From Pseudomonadota bacterium (GTDB lineage Bacteria; Desulfobacterota; Desulfobacteria; Desulfobacterales; Desulfolunaceae): a DNA stretch of 64,000 nt. The stretch spans positions 35,071 to 99,070 of the forward strand of contig JAHIRD010000134.1 of the NCBI GenBank assembly GCA_018818835.1, read 5' to 3'. This document shows, in pieces, positions 17,699-27,500 of this stretch. The translations under genes were made by a program, and so were the position numbers. Every line of letters starts with the position of its first letter. Positions within the stretch are counted from its first letter, which is position 1. Below the pieces are notes generated by a model. It made no database searches and was not told where the DNA came from. It was given only the letters and a program-made list of their open reading frames with translations.

Positions 17699-17894
17699 CG
17701 TTTCTATCAGAGAACGTCTATCTATATTGTAATTAACTGAAAATATTTCGTTTTAAGGCATTTTTTTTGGATGGCATATGTCTTGCTCTTTACAGTCCCA
17801 GTGTTTTGTCGCGATGCATTCAATTAAATTGAGACAGCCGCTTCTTGAACCGTGAGATGCCGTTGTCATGAAACTAACTGTGGAGGAGATGTGT
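17699..17894. other. Intergenic control region between activator and transporter operon
   Basis: No gene is visible. The stretch contains the sigma-54 promoter at 17772-17787 and a leader of about 100 bases before the transporter start. I could not identify an activator-binding palindrome with confidence. Confidence 0.5.
17772..17787 (+). promoter_or_regulatory. Sigma-54 promoter of the methyl-transfer operon
   Basis: TGGCATATGTCTTGCT keeps the invariant GG and GC of the -24/-12 element at exact spacing (TGGC at 17772-17775, TTGC at 17783-17786). It faces the transporter-porin-methyltransferase operon, and a sigma-54-dependent activator gene closes the locus at 24588-27761. Confidence 0.7.
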
Positions 17895-19256
17895 ATGGAG
17901 GCCCAGAGTAAAAGCCTTAAAAGATCTGTCATCAACCTGTATGGGTTACCCTCGTTCGGATTTCAGCTATTTGTAAACATGGAAATTTTTTTCTTTGCCG
18001 CATTTTTGACCGATTACGCCAAGATTCCTGTGGCCTTGGCAGGGACGGTACTCATGGTCACGAGTATCTTTGACATCATATGGGTACCCACGGCAGGAGT
18101 GATCCTGGAAAAAAGCAACATGCGGTGGGGCAGATACCGCTCCTGGCTGCTCATCGGTCCTCCACTTGCCGCCGTTTTCTTCACGTTGCAGTTTGCCAAA
18201 ATTGGCACCCCCGTCGCAAATGCCATTCTTATTTCTGTGGGGTTCATCGTCTCCCATTTGATCTGGAATATTTTTTACGCCGGTCATATTGCCATGAACA
18301 ACTCCATGACCACAGCCAGGGAAGACCGGATATCTATGGCCTCAAACCGGGGGATGTTCAATGCCTTGGGAGCCATAGCTTTTTCCGTGGTTGGGGCCAA
18401 GAGTATTCAAATGATGGGAAACGGCGATCAGGCACTGGGATGCACTCTGACGGTGGTTGCGTCAGGAGTTATGATGGTTCTCTGTTATTGGGCTCTTTTT
18501 GCCATCACAAAGGACTATGCCTACCATCCGTCAGACCATGCCAAGGCTGAGAGCAGGGACAAGATGAGTATCGGCGAAATGCTCAAGCAAATTGTGGTCA
18601 ACCCGCCCCTGATCGGTCTGATGCTGGCTGAATTGGGACGTTACCTGGGCCGGTTTATCATCTTTGGACTGGCTTTCTACTACTTTAAATATGTGGTCAA
18701 CAACCTTGCCGTGATTGCAGTCTTTTTTACCGGACTGAATGTGGTCTGCTTCTTTGGAGCCATGGTTACAGCACCTCTGGCTAAAAAATTCGGGGAAAAA
18801 ACCATCTATGTCGTTTCCTTGAGCCTTTTCATCATAGGACTTATGGCCGTATGGCTGCTGCCCATGAATCATGTCTCTTTTATGGTCGTTATGTTTGTGG
18901 CTTATCTGGGCTACGGCATGCCTGATGCGCTGGGTGTTGCCATGTACTCGGCCACGGTGGACTACGGCGAGTGGAAAACCGGTAAAAATGCCAGAGGCTT
19001 TATCATGTCCTTGATCAGCTTTCCTATTAAGACCGCTGTCTTTGTCAGAAGCGTTGTGATCACTGGAATCCTTGTATCCGCAGGGTATGTTGCCGATATG
19101 GCGCCCACCCCTGAACTGATTTCAGGCATTAAAAACGGTATCGCTCTGATTCCGGCTGTGTTTATCGGAGCGGGGCTTTTGATCATCATGGTGCTTTACC
19201 GCATTACCCCGGAAAAACACCAGGAAATGCAGGATGAAATTGCTGCACGAAAGTAA
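17895..19256 (+). CDS. GPH-family (MelB-like) cation symporter
   Basis: This is an inner-membrane MFS protein of the glycoside-pentoside-hexuronide type, with about 12 hydrophobic helices in 453 residues. Family features are the N-terminal NLYGLPSFGFQLFVNMEIFFFAAFLTDYA, the IWVPTAGVILEKSNMRWGRYRSW loop after helix 2, and the GYGMPDALGVAMYSATVDYGEWKTGK loop. GGAGGAG at 17882-17888 lies six bases before the ATG at 17895, favouring it over the in-frame ATGs at 17868 and 17889. It is first in the operon behind the sigma-54 promoter. Known GPH members move sugars, but in this setting the cargo could be the methylated substrate or a product; the sequence does not decide. Confidence 0.85.
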   Translation: MEAQSKSLKRSVINLYGLPSFGFQLFVNMEIFFFAAFLTDYAKIPVALAGTVLMVTSIFDIIWVPTAGVILEKSNMRWGRYRSWLLIGPPLAAVFFTLQFAKIGTPVANAILISVGFIVSHLIWNIFYAGHIAMNNSMTTAREDRISMASNRGMFNALGAIAFSVVGAKSIQMMGNGDQALGCTLTVVASGVMMVLCYWALFAITKDYAYHPSDHAKAESRDKMSIGEMLKQIVVNPPLIGLMLAELGRYLGRFIIFGLAFYYFKYVVNNLAVIAVFFTGLNVVCFFGAMVTAPLAKKFGEKTIYVVSLSLFIIGLMAVWLLPMNHVSFMVVMFVAYLGYGMPDALGVAMYSATVDYGEWKTGKNARGFIMSLISFPIKTAVFVRSVVITGILVSAGYVADMAPTPELISGIKNGIALIPAVFIGAGLLIIMVLYRITPEKHQEMQDEIAARK

Positions 19257-19315
19257 GTCAATCACAGGGAACGATCTGTCCAAATTATATCATTTATTCA
19301 AAACAAGGAGTTACG

Positions 19316-20548
19316 ATGAAACGTTTTAAAACCCGGTTTTCAATGATGGGAAAATTACAACTTGCAGTACTGGCTCTGGCACTTTGTTTGACCTCAGGCA
19401 CTGCATCGGCCTTTGATTTTGATGTGGAAGGCACCAAGGTCACCCTGGGTGGTTACCTGAAGGTCATGCTCAATTACGATTTTAACGGAGCCTTGAACAA
19501 CAACACCAACCATCCCACGGACGGGGATATCATCAATGCCTACGACGCCCCCCTGGACGGAACGACCTATGAGGATGAAAACGATTTCGGCATGACAACC
19601 AGGGAAAGCCGTGTGTTCCTGAAAACCGCAACCGACAGCGACGTGGGACTGATCACAACCCATTTCGAAGGGGACTTTAACGGCGATGTAGGGGGCTCTC
19701 CCTCCTGGTCTAACAGTCGGACATTCCGTCTGCGCCATGCCTACGGTGTGATCCACATGGGTCAGAACACGATTCTTGCCGGTCAGACCTGGTCTACCAT
19801 GATGGATTTTGCAGCGGCCGTTCCGGTCATGGATCTGTCGTCGGATCCGGGAGTCGTCTTTGTCCGCCAACCCCAGGTTCGGTTCCAGCACAATTTTGAT
19901 AAAGGGCATTTCTTTGCCCTGGCCATGGAAAACCCGGCCCGCGGCCTGACGGCCAACGGAAACGGCCCACTGCTCATCAATTCGGAGACAAAATCCGCCG
20001 ACACCATGCCGGACCTCATTGCCAAATATTTCTGGGGTACCAAAAATTTTCATTTGTCACCCGCGGTTCTGGTCCGACGTTTTGAGCTGGACGGCAAGAG
20101 TTCCATGGCCTGGGGTTCATCATTGACCGGTCATATCGGTTTCGGCAAGGGTCACACGTTTTACGGCGGTGTCCTTTATGGCGACGGCATGGGACGTTAC
20201 GGCGGCCTGGGTCTCAACACCGGCGCAGGCCTTACCGCTTCCGGTGATATCGAGACCGTCTCGTACATGGGTTACAACTCCGGTTTTACGTTCAAGCTAA
20301 AAGACAACCTGGCCTGGACCCTGGGATGCGGTTATTCGGAAAACGACGAGGACGCCTACACGGGAAGTGACGCGGTACTAACCGGCAGCGCCAGCAAAGA
20401 GGCTTTTTCATATCATACGAACCTGGTCTGGAATATCAACAAATCCCTGGAATACGCCGTGGGTTTCATCAGCATGAAACAGAAAGTCATGGATGACCGC
20501 GAGGGCGATTTGATGCGTGTTCAGAACTATGTTAAATTTTCTTTTTAA
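19316..20548 (+). CDS. DcaP-like outer-membrane porin
   Basis: The 410-residue precursor has a signal peptide (hydrophobic LQLAVLALALCL, ending ASA near residue 32). The mature protein has alternating beta-strand character with many Gly and aromatic residues, and it ends in phenylalanine, as outer-membrane barrels do. GYLKVMLNYDF near the mature start, RESRVFLKT, RLRHAYGVI and LAGQTWSTMMD are typical of DcaP-like trimeric porins. These admit small organic anions such as dicarboxylates and aromatic acids. AAGGAG lies eight bases before the ATG. As the second gene of the operon it would bring the substrate across the outer membrane. Confidence 0.82.
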   Translation: MKRFKTRFSMMGKLQLAVLALALCLTSGTASAFDFDVEGTKVTLGGYLKVMLNYDFNGALNNNTNHPTDGDIINAYDAPLDGTTYEDENDFGMTTRESRVFLKTATDSDVGLITTHFEGDFNGDVGGSPSWSNSRTFRLRHAYGVIHMGQNTILAGQTWSTMMDFAAAVPVMDLSSDPGVVFVRQPQVRFQHNFDKGHFFALAMENPARGLTANGNGPLLINSETKSADTMPDLIAKYFWGTKNFHLSPAVLVRRFELDGKSSMAWGSSLTGHIGFGKGHTFYGGVLYGDGMGRYGGLGLNTGAGLTASGDIETVSYMGYNSGFTFKLKDNLAWTLGCGYSENDEDAYTGSDAVLTGSASKEAFSYHTNLVWNINKSLEYAVGFISMKQKVMDDREGDLMRVQNYVKFSF

Positions 20549-20580
20549 CGTGTGAGTCCATTGGATACATAACGACCTTT

Positions 20581-20624
20581 ACCCCCTGTCGCCTGGAGGC
20601 TGCGGCTCCAAGGCGACAGGGGGT
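20581..20624 (+). other. Strong intercistronic hairpin
   Basis: ACCCCCTGTCGCCT at 20581-20594 pairs perfectly with AGGCGACAGGGGGT at 20611-20624, with a further GGAG/CTCC inner stem. No T-run follows. It probably stabilises or processes the mRNA between the porin and the next transporter gene rather than ending it. Confidence 0.6.
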
Positions 20625-20669
20625 GACACAATCGGCAGCGGATACAGTTCAAACCATGTGGAGACCATT

Positions 20670-21968
20670 ATGAAAGACCCCAGAGACATGCTTGATCAAG
20701 GAAACATGAGACCTCTGCAGATCATCGTCGTGATCATAACCATTTTGTTGAACGCCATCGATGGGTTTGATGTCCTGTCGATCAGTTTTGCCGCACCGGG
20801 CATTGCACGGGAGTGGGGGATTTCTCCTGCTGCCCTGGGTGTTGTCATGTCCATGGAACTCATCGGCATGGCCATCGGCTCGTTTTTTCTCGGCGGGGTG
20901 GCAGATAGGGTGGGGCGGCGGCCGACTCTTCTGGGATGCCTTGCCGTCATGACCGTGGGGATGCTCCTGGTGACCACGGCGACCAATACCATTCAACTGT
21001 CTGTCTGGCGCGTTATGGTGGGCCTTGGCATCGGCGGCATCCTGGCCTGCATCAATGCTGTGGTGGCTGAATTTTCCAATGTCAAACGCCGGGGCTTGTG
21101 TATTTCCATTATGGTCATCGGCTATCCCCTGGGCGGTACCTTCGGTGGCATGGCCGCCTCACATCTGCTTCAGATCCATGACTGGCGGTCCATATTCTAT
21201 CTGGGGGCCGTGCTGACCGGTATCCTTCTTCCCGCGGTCTACTTTTTTGTCCCGGAATCCGTGCACTGGCTGGCCAGGAAGCAACCCAAAAACGCCCTGG
21301 CAAGAATCAATGCCACCCTTGACCGGATGAAGTTAGCCCTCGTAACGGAGCTACCCCGGTGTGACGGCATGGACGAAAAAACATCCTTGGCCGATATCTT
21401 TTCCAAATCACTGCTTGGTCCGACCCTGATTCTGACGGCGGCCTATTTTCTCCATATCACCACCTTTTACTTTATTCTGAAATGGTCCCCCAAAGTTGTG
21501 GCTGACATGGGTTTTTCCCCCTCTCTTGCAGGTCAGGTTCTGGTCTGGGTCAGTATGGGCGGGGCCATAGGAGGTGCATTGTTCGGCTGGCTGACTACCC
21601 GTATCGGGCTGAAACGGCTGACCATTGTCATCCTTTTTCTTACTGCCGTTTTTGTGGCTGTTTTCGGGCGGACCTCCGCTGATCTCAGCCAGATAAAATT
21701 ACTTGCAGCCTTTGCCGGTTTCTTTGGAAATGCCGGGATATCCGGGCTTTATTCCATTCTTGCCGTGTCCTTTCCAACCCATGTGAGGGCCACAGGCACA
21801 GGCTTTGTGATAGGAGTAGGCCGGGCAGGGGCGGTGTGTTCGCCCATTCTGGCAGGTTTCCTTTTGCAATCAGGTGCAACCCTGCCTTCGGTGGCGCTGG
21901 TCATGGGTTTTGGATCTCTTTTGGCAGGTATGTTCTTGGTTTTTTTGAAAATGCAGTCACATCAGTGA
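20670..21968 (+). CDS. MFS transporter, aromatic acid/H+ symporter-like
   Basis: This 432-residue inner-membrane protein has 12 predicted helices and MFS signatures: DGFDVLSISFAAPGIAREWG in helix 1, the GGVADRVGRRPTLL loop 2-3 motif, GLGIGG in helix 4, and GYPLGGTFGGM. The DGFD start is typical of the AAHS family (PcaK, BenK, VanK types), which import protocatechuate, benzoate or vanillate. This supports a methoxylated aromatic acid as operon substrate, though MFS specificity cannot be read directly. GGAG at 20660-20663 sits six bases before the ATG at 20670, preferred over 20658. Confidence 0.82.
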   Translation: MKDPRDMLDQGNMRPLQIIVVIITILLNAIDGFDVLSISFAAPGIAREWGISPAALGVVMSMELIGMAIGSFFLGGVADRVGRRPTLLGCLAVMTVGMLLVTTATNTIQLSVWRVMVGLGIGGILACINAVVAEFSNVKRRGLCISIMVIGYPLGGTFGGMAASHLLQIHDWRSIFYLGAVLTGILLPAVYFFVPESVHWLARKQPKNALARINATLDRMKLALVTELPRCDGMDEKTSLADIFSKSLLGPTLILTAAYFLHITTFYFILKWSPKVVADMGFSPSLAGQVLVWVSMGGAIGGALFGWLTTRIGLKRLTIVILFLTAVFVAVFGRTSADLSQIKLLAAFAGFFGNAGISGLYSILAVSFPTHVRATGTGFVIGVGRAGAVCSPILAGFLLQSGATLPSVALVMGFGSLLAGMFLVFLKMQSHQ

Positions 21969-22031
21969 ACAACGCAGGGTGACACCAAACAGTTTAAGGT
22001 TTTTCTAACCCTAAAAAAGGACGTTAAAAAA

Positions 22032-22835
22032 ATGATTATTATCGGAGAAAAAATTAACGGAGCCATTCCTTCCGTTACTGAAGCCATCGAAAAAAAAGAT
22101 GGGGAATTCATAAAAGAGCTTGCCAAATCCCAGGCCGATGCAGGGGCAAATTTCATCGATGTCTGTGCCTCCACGGATGTTGCCGTGGAACTGGAAACCA
22201 TGAAGTGGCTCATTGATCTTGTTCAGGACACCACGGATACACCCATTGCCGTTGATAGTCCCGATGCTGATATTTGTGCCAGGTCCATGGCCTTTTGCAA
22301 CAAGCCCGGCTTGATCAATTCGGTCTCCATGGAAGGGAACAAGATTGATATGATTTTCCCGCTGATTGCCGATACAAAATGGGAGTGTGTCGCACTTTTG
22401 TGTGATGACACGGGCATTCCCAAAAGCGGAGAACACCGCCTGGAGGTGTTTGCGGCAATTATGGAAAAGGCCAAAGAATACAAAATCGACCCCTCCCGCC
22501 TCCATATCGATCCGCTGGTTGAAATGCTGTGTACATCTGAAGACGGTATCAACACCGTGCTTGATGTGATCCGAAAGATCAAGACACAATACCCGACCAT
22601 TCATGTCACCGGCGGGGCAAGCAATATTTCCTTTAACCTGCCAGCCCGGAAATTTGTAAACCAGGCATTTCTTGTTCTTGCCATTGGCGCGGGAATGGAC
22701 AGCGCCATCATTAATCCGCTACACAAGCATATGATGGGGTTGATCTACGCCACGGAAGCCCTCATGGGTAATGACGAGTACTGCATCGAATATATAAACG
22801 GATACAGAGATGGGCTCTACGGGCCCGTGAAATGA
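22032..22835 (+). CDS. Methyltetrahydrofolate:corrinoid protein methyltransferase (MT II)
   Basis: A 267-residue TIM-barrel of the pterin-binding (DHPS-like) family. It opens with MIIIGEKINGAIPSV; then ADAGANFIDVCAS, the PIAVDSPD strand, LINSVSMEG, and late HVTGGASNISFNLPAR, which together form the folate site seen in AcsE and MtvA-like proteins. In O-demethylase systems this component moves the methyl group from the corrinoid protein to tetrahydrofolate. It directly precedes the corrinoid protein gene, which fixes its role. It is more likely specific to this operon than a second AcsE. Confidence 0.9.
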   Translation: MIIIGEKINGAIPSVTEAIEKKDGEFIKELAKSQADAGANFIDVCASTDVAVELETMKWLIDLVQDTTDTPIAVDSPDADICARSMAFCNKPGLINSVSMEGNKIDMIFPLIADTKWECVALLCDDTGIPKSGEHRLEVFAAIMEKAKEYKIDPSRLHIDPLVEMLCTSEDGINTVLDVIRKIKTQYPTIHVTGGASNISFNLPARKFVNQAFLVLAIGAGMDSAIINPLHKHMMGLIYATEALMGNDEYCIEYINGYRDGLYGPVK

Positions 22836-22869
22836 TCATCATGTTTTAACCAATATAAGGAGATACCTC

Positions 22870-23505
22870 ATGTCTAAAATTGAAGAAGTCAAAGCCCATG
22901 TCGAAAACGGTAAAACCAAGCTTGTTCCCGGGCTGGTCCAGGAAGCCTTGGATGCCGAACATTCACCCCAGGACATCCTCAAGGCCATGGTTGCAGCCAT
23001 GGGGGTCGTGGGTGACAAGTTTTCAGCAGGAACCATTTTTGTTCCGGAAATGCTCATTGCGGCCAAAGCCATGGCAAAAGGGGTGGACGTTCTTAAACCC
23101 CATCTCGCAGGTGATACGTCCTCGTCTCTGGGGACATGCGTTATCGGTACCGTGCAGGGGGACTTACACGACATCGGCAAAAATCTGGTGGCCATGATGG
23201 TGGAAAGTGCCGGTTTCACCATCGTTGATCTTGGTGTGGATGTTTCCGCTCAGAAATTTATCGATGCTGTTAAGGAAAATGAAAATGTAACTCTGGTGGG
23301 CTTGTCAGGTCTTCTTTCCACGACCATGCCAGCTCTGAAGGATACCGTGAAAGCACTCAAGAATAGTGATCTGACAGGATTCAAAGTTATGGTGGGCGGT
23401 GCCCCCGTGACCCAGGCCATGGCGGATGAGATAGGCGCGGACGGATATGCACCGGATGCGGGTGGTGCGGTAATCAAAGCCAAGGAACTGGTAAGAGCAG
23501 CATAA
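22870..23505 (+). CDS. Methyl-carrying corrinoid protein
   Basis: The 211-residue protein has a four-helix cap (residues 1-85) followed by a Rossmann-like B12-binding domain. The cobalt-ligand motif is GDLHDIGKN, with His100 as the expected lower axial ligand; VGLSGLLSTTM and KVMVGGAPVT are the other B12-cradle segments. It resembles MtvC, MtbC and MtaC. In the cycle Co(I) takes a methyl group from the substrate methyltransferase (23528) and gives it to THF through the MT II at 22032. An AAGGAG ribosome site precedes the ATG. It needs the ATP-driven activator encoded divergently. Confidence 0.94.
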   Translation: MSKIEEVKAHVENGKTKLVPGLVQEALDAEHSPQDILKAMVAAMGVVGDKFSAGTIFVPEMLIAAKAMAKGVDVLKPHLAGDTSSSLGTCVIGTVQGDLHDIGKNLVAMMVESAGFTIVDLGVDVSAQKFIDAVKENENVTLVGLSGLLSTTMPALKDTVKALKNSDLTGFKVMVGGAPVTQAMADEIGADGYAPDAGGAVIKAKELVRAA

Positions 23506-23527
23506 AAACAAAGGAGATCAATAAATC

Positions 23528-24505
23528 ATGTTAAGCAAACGTCAAAACTTGATGGAAACCATAAAGGGAGGCAATCCGGACCGGTTTGTCAATCAGTATG
23601 AATACCTCGACATTATTCTGGAGGCTCCGCTCAGAACCCGGCCCAAACCGGGCGAAATCATCACCAACGAATGGGGCATCACCTACAGTTGGCCCAAGGA
23701 CCAGTTGGGGCCGTTCCCCCTTCATGATGATGAGCACCGGGTGCTGAAAGATGTGACAAAATGGAAGGAAATTGTAACGTTTCCTTCTGTGGATTTCTCC
23801 GACGAACGCTGGGAAGCTGCCATTAACCACGCCAATGCCGTGGACCGCAACGATAAGTTCGTTACTGTGTTTTTCGCTTCAGGTACCTTTGAGATGACCC
23901 ACAATCTCATGGGCATGGAAGATGCCATGATGATGCTGTACGAAGAACCGGAATGCATGCATGAGCTCATCGAGGCTCTGACCGATTACGAAATCCGTTA
24001 CGCAGAGCAGATCATCAAACGTATCAAACCCGATGCCCTGTTTCACCATGATGATTGGGGTGGACAGATCTCATCCTTCCTTTCTCCGGAGATGTTCAGG
24101 GAGTTCTATCTGGAACCCTACAAAAAAGCCTACAAATTCTGGAAAGATAACGGGGTGGAGATCATCGTCCACCACAGTGATTCCTATGCCGCCAACCTGG
24201 TGCCCCAGATGATCGAGATGGGCATCGACATTTGGCAGGGTGTCATGACCACCAACAACACCCCCGAACTGATCAAACAATATGGCAGTCAGATTTCCTT
24301 TATGGGAGAAATTGACAGCGGTCCTCTGGATCATCCGGAATGGGATGCCAATGAAATTGCCAAACATGTGGAAAAAGCCTGCGCTGGCTGCGGGAAGCAC
24401 TTCTTTATCCCATGCCTGACCCAGGGCCTGAATTTGAGTTCGTTCCCAGGCGTCTACGATGCCGCCACCGAGGCCATCAACGCCATGAGCAAAAAAATGT
24501 TTTAA
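23528..24505 (+). CDS. Substrate:corrinoid methyltransferase, UroD family (MT I, O-demethylase type)
   Basis: This 325-residue UroD/MtaA-fold TIM barrel lies directly after the corrinoid protein. N-terminal KRQNLMETIKGGNPDRF is typical of the family. HHDDWGGQ near residue 178, VHHSDS near 218, and FIPCLTQG near 305 mark the active-site and zinc region; an HSD replaces the classic HxC of MtaA, as I recall for MtvB-like veratrol/vanillate O-demethylases. With the aromatic-acid-type carrier upstream, an aryl methyl ether is the best guess for substrate. Glycine betaine or other methylated compounds are possible alternatives, because related families (trimethylamine, betaine) can share context. 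Confidence 0.82.
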   Translation: MLSKRQNLMETIKGGNPDRFVNQYEYLDIILEAPLRTRPKPGEIITNEWGITYSWPKDQLGPFPLHDDEHRVLKDVTKWKEIVTFPSVDFSDERWEAAINHANAVDRNDKFVTVFFASGTFEMTHNLMGMEDAMMMLYEEPECMHELIEALTDYEIRYAEQIIKRIKPDALFHHDDWGGQISSFLSPEMFREFYLEPYKKAYKFWKDNGVEIIVHHSDSYAANLVPQMIEMGIDIWQGVMTTNNTPELIKQYGSQISFMGEIDSGPLDHPEWDANEIAKHVEKACAGCGKHFFIPCLTQGLNLSSFPGVYDAATEAINAMSKKMF

Positions 24506-24537
24506 TGACCCATTCATTTTCTTCTCCTCATCGTTGA

Positions 24538-24576
24538 AATTGGCCTCCGGCTCTGTCGGGGGCCAATTTTTTTTTT
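24538..24576. terminator. Bidirectional terminator closing the methyltransferase operon
   Basis: AATTGGCC at 24538-24545 pairs with GGCCAATT at 24561-24568, with inner CCGG/CCGG-like pairing, then a T-run to 24576. It lies between the methyltransferase gene and the convergent regulator. Confidence 0.85.
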
Positions 24577-24587
24577 AGGATTTGTTT

Positions 24588-27500
24588 TTAGCTTTGTGTG
24601 AGACGGTAGGTATCTCTTTCAATGCCCAGGCGCTTCATCTTTGAGTAGAGGGTGGTGGGTTTGAGCTCTAAAAGTACCGCTGCGCCGCCCTGGCCGCTGA
24701 CTTTGCCCCGGCACAGGGTCAAGGCCTTGATGATATGGCGGGCTTCCATGTCCCTTAGCGAGAGCATTTTTTCCTCGACCGGGGTGGGGCCGGTCGGGGA
24801 GGTGTCAAGGGCGGGAATGACCAGACGTCCGCTTTTGCTGAGAAGCACGGCCCGTTCGATCACATGGCGAAGTTCGCGAATATTGCCCGGCCAGGGATAA
24901 TTCATGAGAATATCCATGTCCTTTTTGGAAATGGTATCGATTTTTTTTCCGAATTTTTTGGCGAACATGTCCATGAAATAGCGCGCTATGCCGGGGATGT
25001 CGTCCACCCGCTCACGCAGGGCCGGAACCTTGATGGGAAAGACGTTGAGCCGGTAATAAAAGTCGGACCGGAAAAGGCCCAGTTCGACCAGATCTTCGAT
25101 ATGTCTGTTGCTGGCTGCCAACAGGCGGAAATTGGTTTTCAGGGTCTGGCTCCCACCCACCCGTTCAAATTCTCTGGTCTCCAGAACCCTGAGCATTTTG
25201 ACCTGAATATCCATGGAAAAAGCATCGATATCATCAAGGAAGAGGGTGCCCTTGCTTGCAAGTTCGAACCGCCCTTTGCGGGTCTGGGCCGCTCCGGTAA
25301 AGGCGCCTTTTTCATGACCGAAAAGCTCGCTTGCAATCAGTTCCGGACTTAGGGACCCCACGTTGACCGCAATGAACGGACCTGATGACCGCTTGCTGTG
25401 CTGATGAATGGCCTGGGCCACCAAATCCTTTCCCACTCCGGTTTCACCGGTGATCATGACGGTGGAATCTGAATCAGCCACTTGGCTGATCAGGTTCAGC
25501 ATCTTTCGGAAAGGGGCTGACCGCCCGATCATTTGGGTTTTAAACGGGTTAATTTCAAAGGATTGTCTGTAAAAACGGGTTTCGGCTTCCAACTCACTGT
25601 TCAGATCGATGATTTCTTCATAGACGGCCATGTTTTCAAGGGCCACGGCCGCCTGGTTGTTGATGATTCTCAACAGGGCGATTTCATCTTCGGGGAGTTG
25701 AAGCGGGGTTGGGCCCCGGTCAATGAAAAGAACGCCCATGACCTTTGATTTCAGGCGAATGGGAAAACATCCGGACCATTCCCTTGCATCCATGCTGCCG
25801 ACATCTTCAAAATGGCAGGCCCCAGCCTTGCAGATCGTTTCCGTCCCGGAATCGATCACCTGTTCGATGAGAGCCATCTGCCCGGAAAATGATTCCAGGG
25901 CGATTTCGGAACTGTCAATATTTCTGTTGGCAACCATTTCCAGGGTCTGGTTCTGCCGAAGAAAGATGGCCCCGCGTTCCGCACCTGCGATCAGCATGGC
26001 CTGTCTGATGATTTTGCCGAGGAGTTCTTCTTTTGTCCGGGTGGAGCTCAAGGCCTCGCTGACGTTTAACAGGGAGTCCACCCAGAGCGCATTTTTGGAT
26101 GTCCGGTCCAGATAAGGTTTGAGGTCCTTGGGGAAGAGATCCGGGTTGACCTTGGAGAAAACGTCCCAGGCTGATTTGAGCAGATTTTCAGCCACGGGAA
26201 TCTTTTTTTCACTGATCCGGACCCGTGCCAACAAAACCTGGGTATGGGCCAGTTCGATCTTGGCGCCGGATTCGCTCAAAAGGGCGATACTTTTTTTCAA
26301 ATCCGCTTTGATCCGGCTTTGGGGTCCTTTTTGCCTGAAGGCCTTGAGAGCCCGGTATCTGTATGCAACCCCCTGCATAAAAATATCCGGCCACGTGATC
26401 AACCGTTCAATGTCAGATTCGAAATCCCATTCCGGGTGAACCATACCCATTTCTTCGAGGCCGAGCATGATTTCGAGGTTGTCCGGACCTCTGTGGTGGA
26501 GAGTCCCCAAGGCCTTGCCGTTTTGCCATGCCTGGTCCAGATATTTGTAGGCTTCGTCGTATTTTCCACGGCAGTAGGCAAAAAAGGCCCTTTTCCCGTT
26601 GCCGGGCCACAGAATGTAATTGTCAAGAAACTCTTCCGGGGTATTGAAGATTTCTTTGAGAAAGACCTCCCCTTCATCGATCCTGCCCGCATCTGACAGA
26701 ACGACGACAAGGGCCAGTGTGGCAAACCGGTCAAGGGAATCGGCCCCAAGCTCTTTGGCTTTTTTACGGACCGCCCGGATCAGGCCCACCGCCCGGGCTG
26801 TCTCACCGGCCACACCGTAGATCCATGCCAGCCGTATACAGCTTTTCAGGGTTTCCAGATCCGAAGGCAGCTCTTCGTGGCTTCCGATGACCGACTCGTA
26901 CCGCTCAATGGCTTTGTCCACATACCCCTGCCAGAAGAGGAGTTCGGAATTGGCCAGAACGACCTGAAGCTGCACATCGGGGGGGAAATCATAGTCGGAC
27001 AGCATCTCCCAGGCAAGTTCCAGGTGTTTGGCAGCTTCGTCGTTGGTGATGGTTTTAATATAGGTTTTGGCGATCAGCACCCTGAGATTGATCTTTCGCA
27101 CCGGGTCGTCGAATTCTTCACTGTATTCCAGGGCCAGTGTCAGGAATTGTCTTTGGATCTGGGGTGGCAGGGAATTGTCTCTGCACATGCAAAGGCCGAT
27201 GGCGGCATCAATGAAGTTTTTTCTGCCCTCGTGATCAAGGGTGGTCTGAGTCATGCTTTCCAGGGCGATCCGGTAATAAATGGCCGCATCCACGGCCAGG
27301 TTCAATTCAAGGCAATAGTGACCGGCCCTGATCATTTCTCTATAATGATCCAGCGGCAGTCCGGAAATTTCATAAATATGGGCGAGGGTGAGCCATCGTC
27401 TGATATTGTCTGGGAGATGATTGCAGATACCTGAGACAGCCAGCCTGGCCGTTTGCATCACCACGGCTTCAGGTACGCTTTTTAAGCGTTCCCGTGCTGT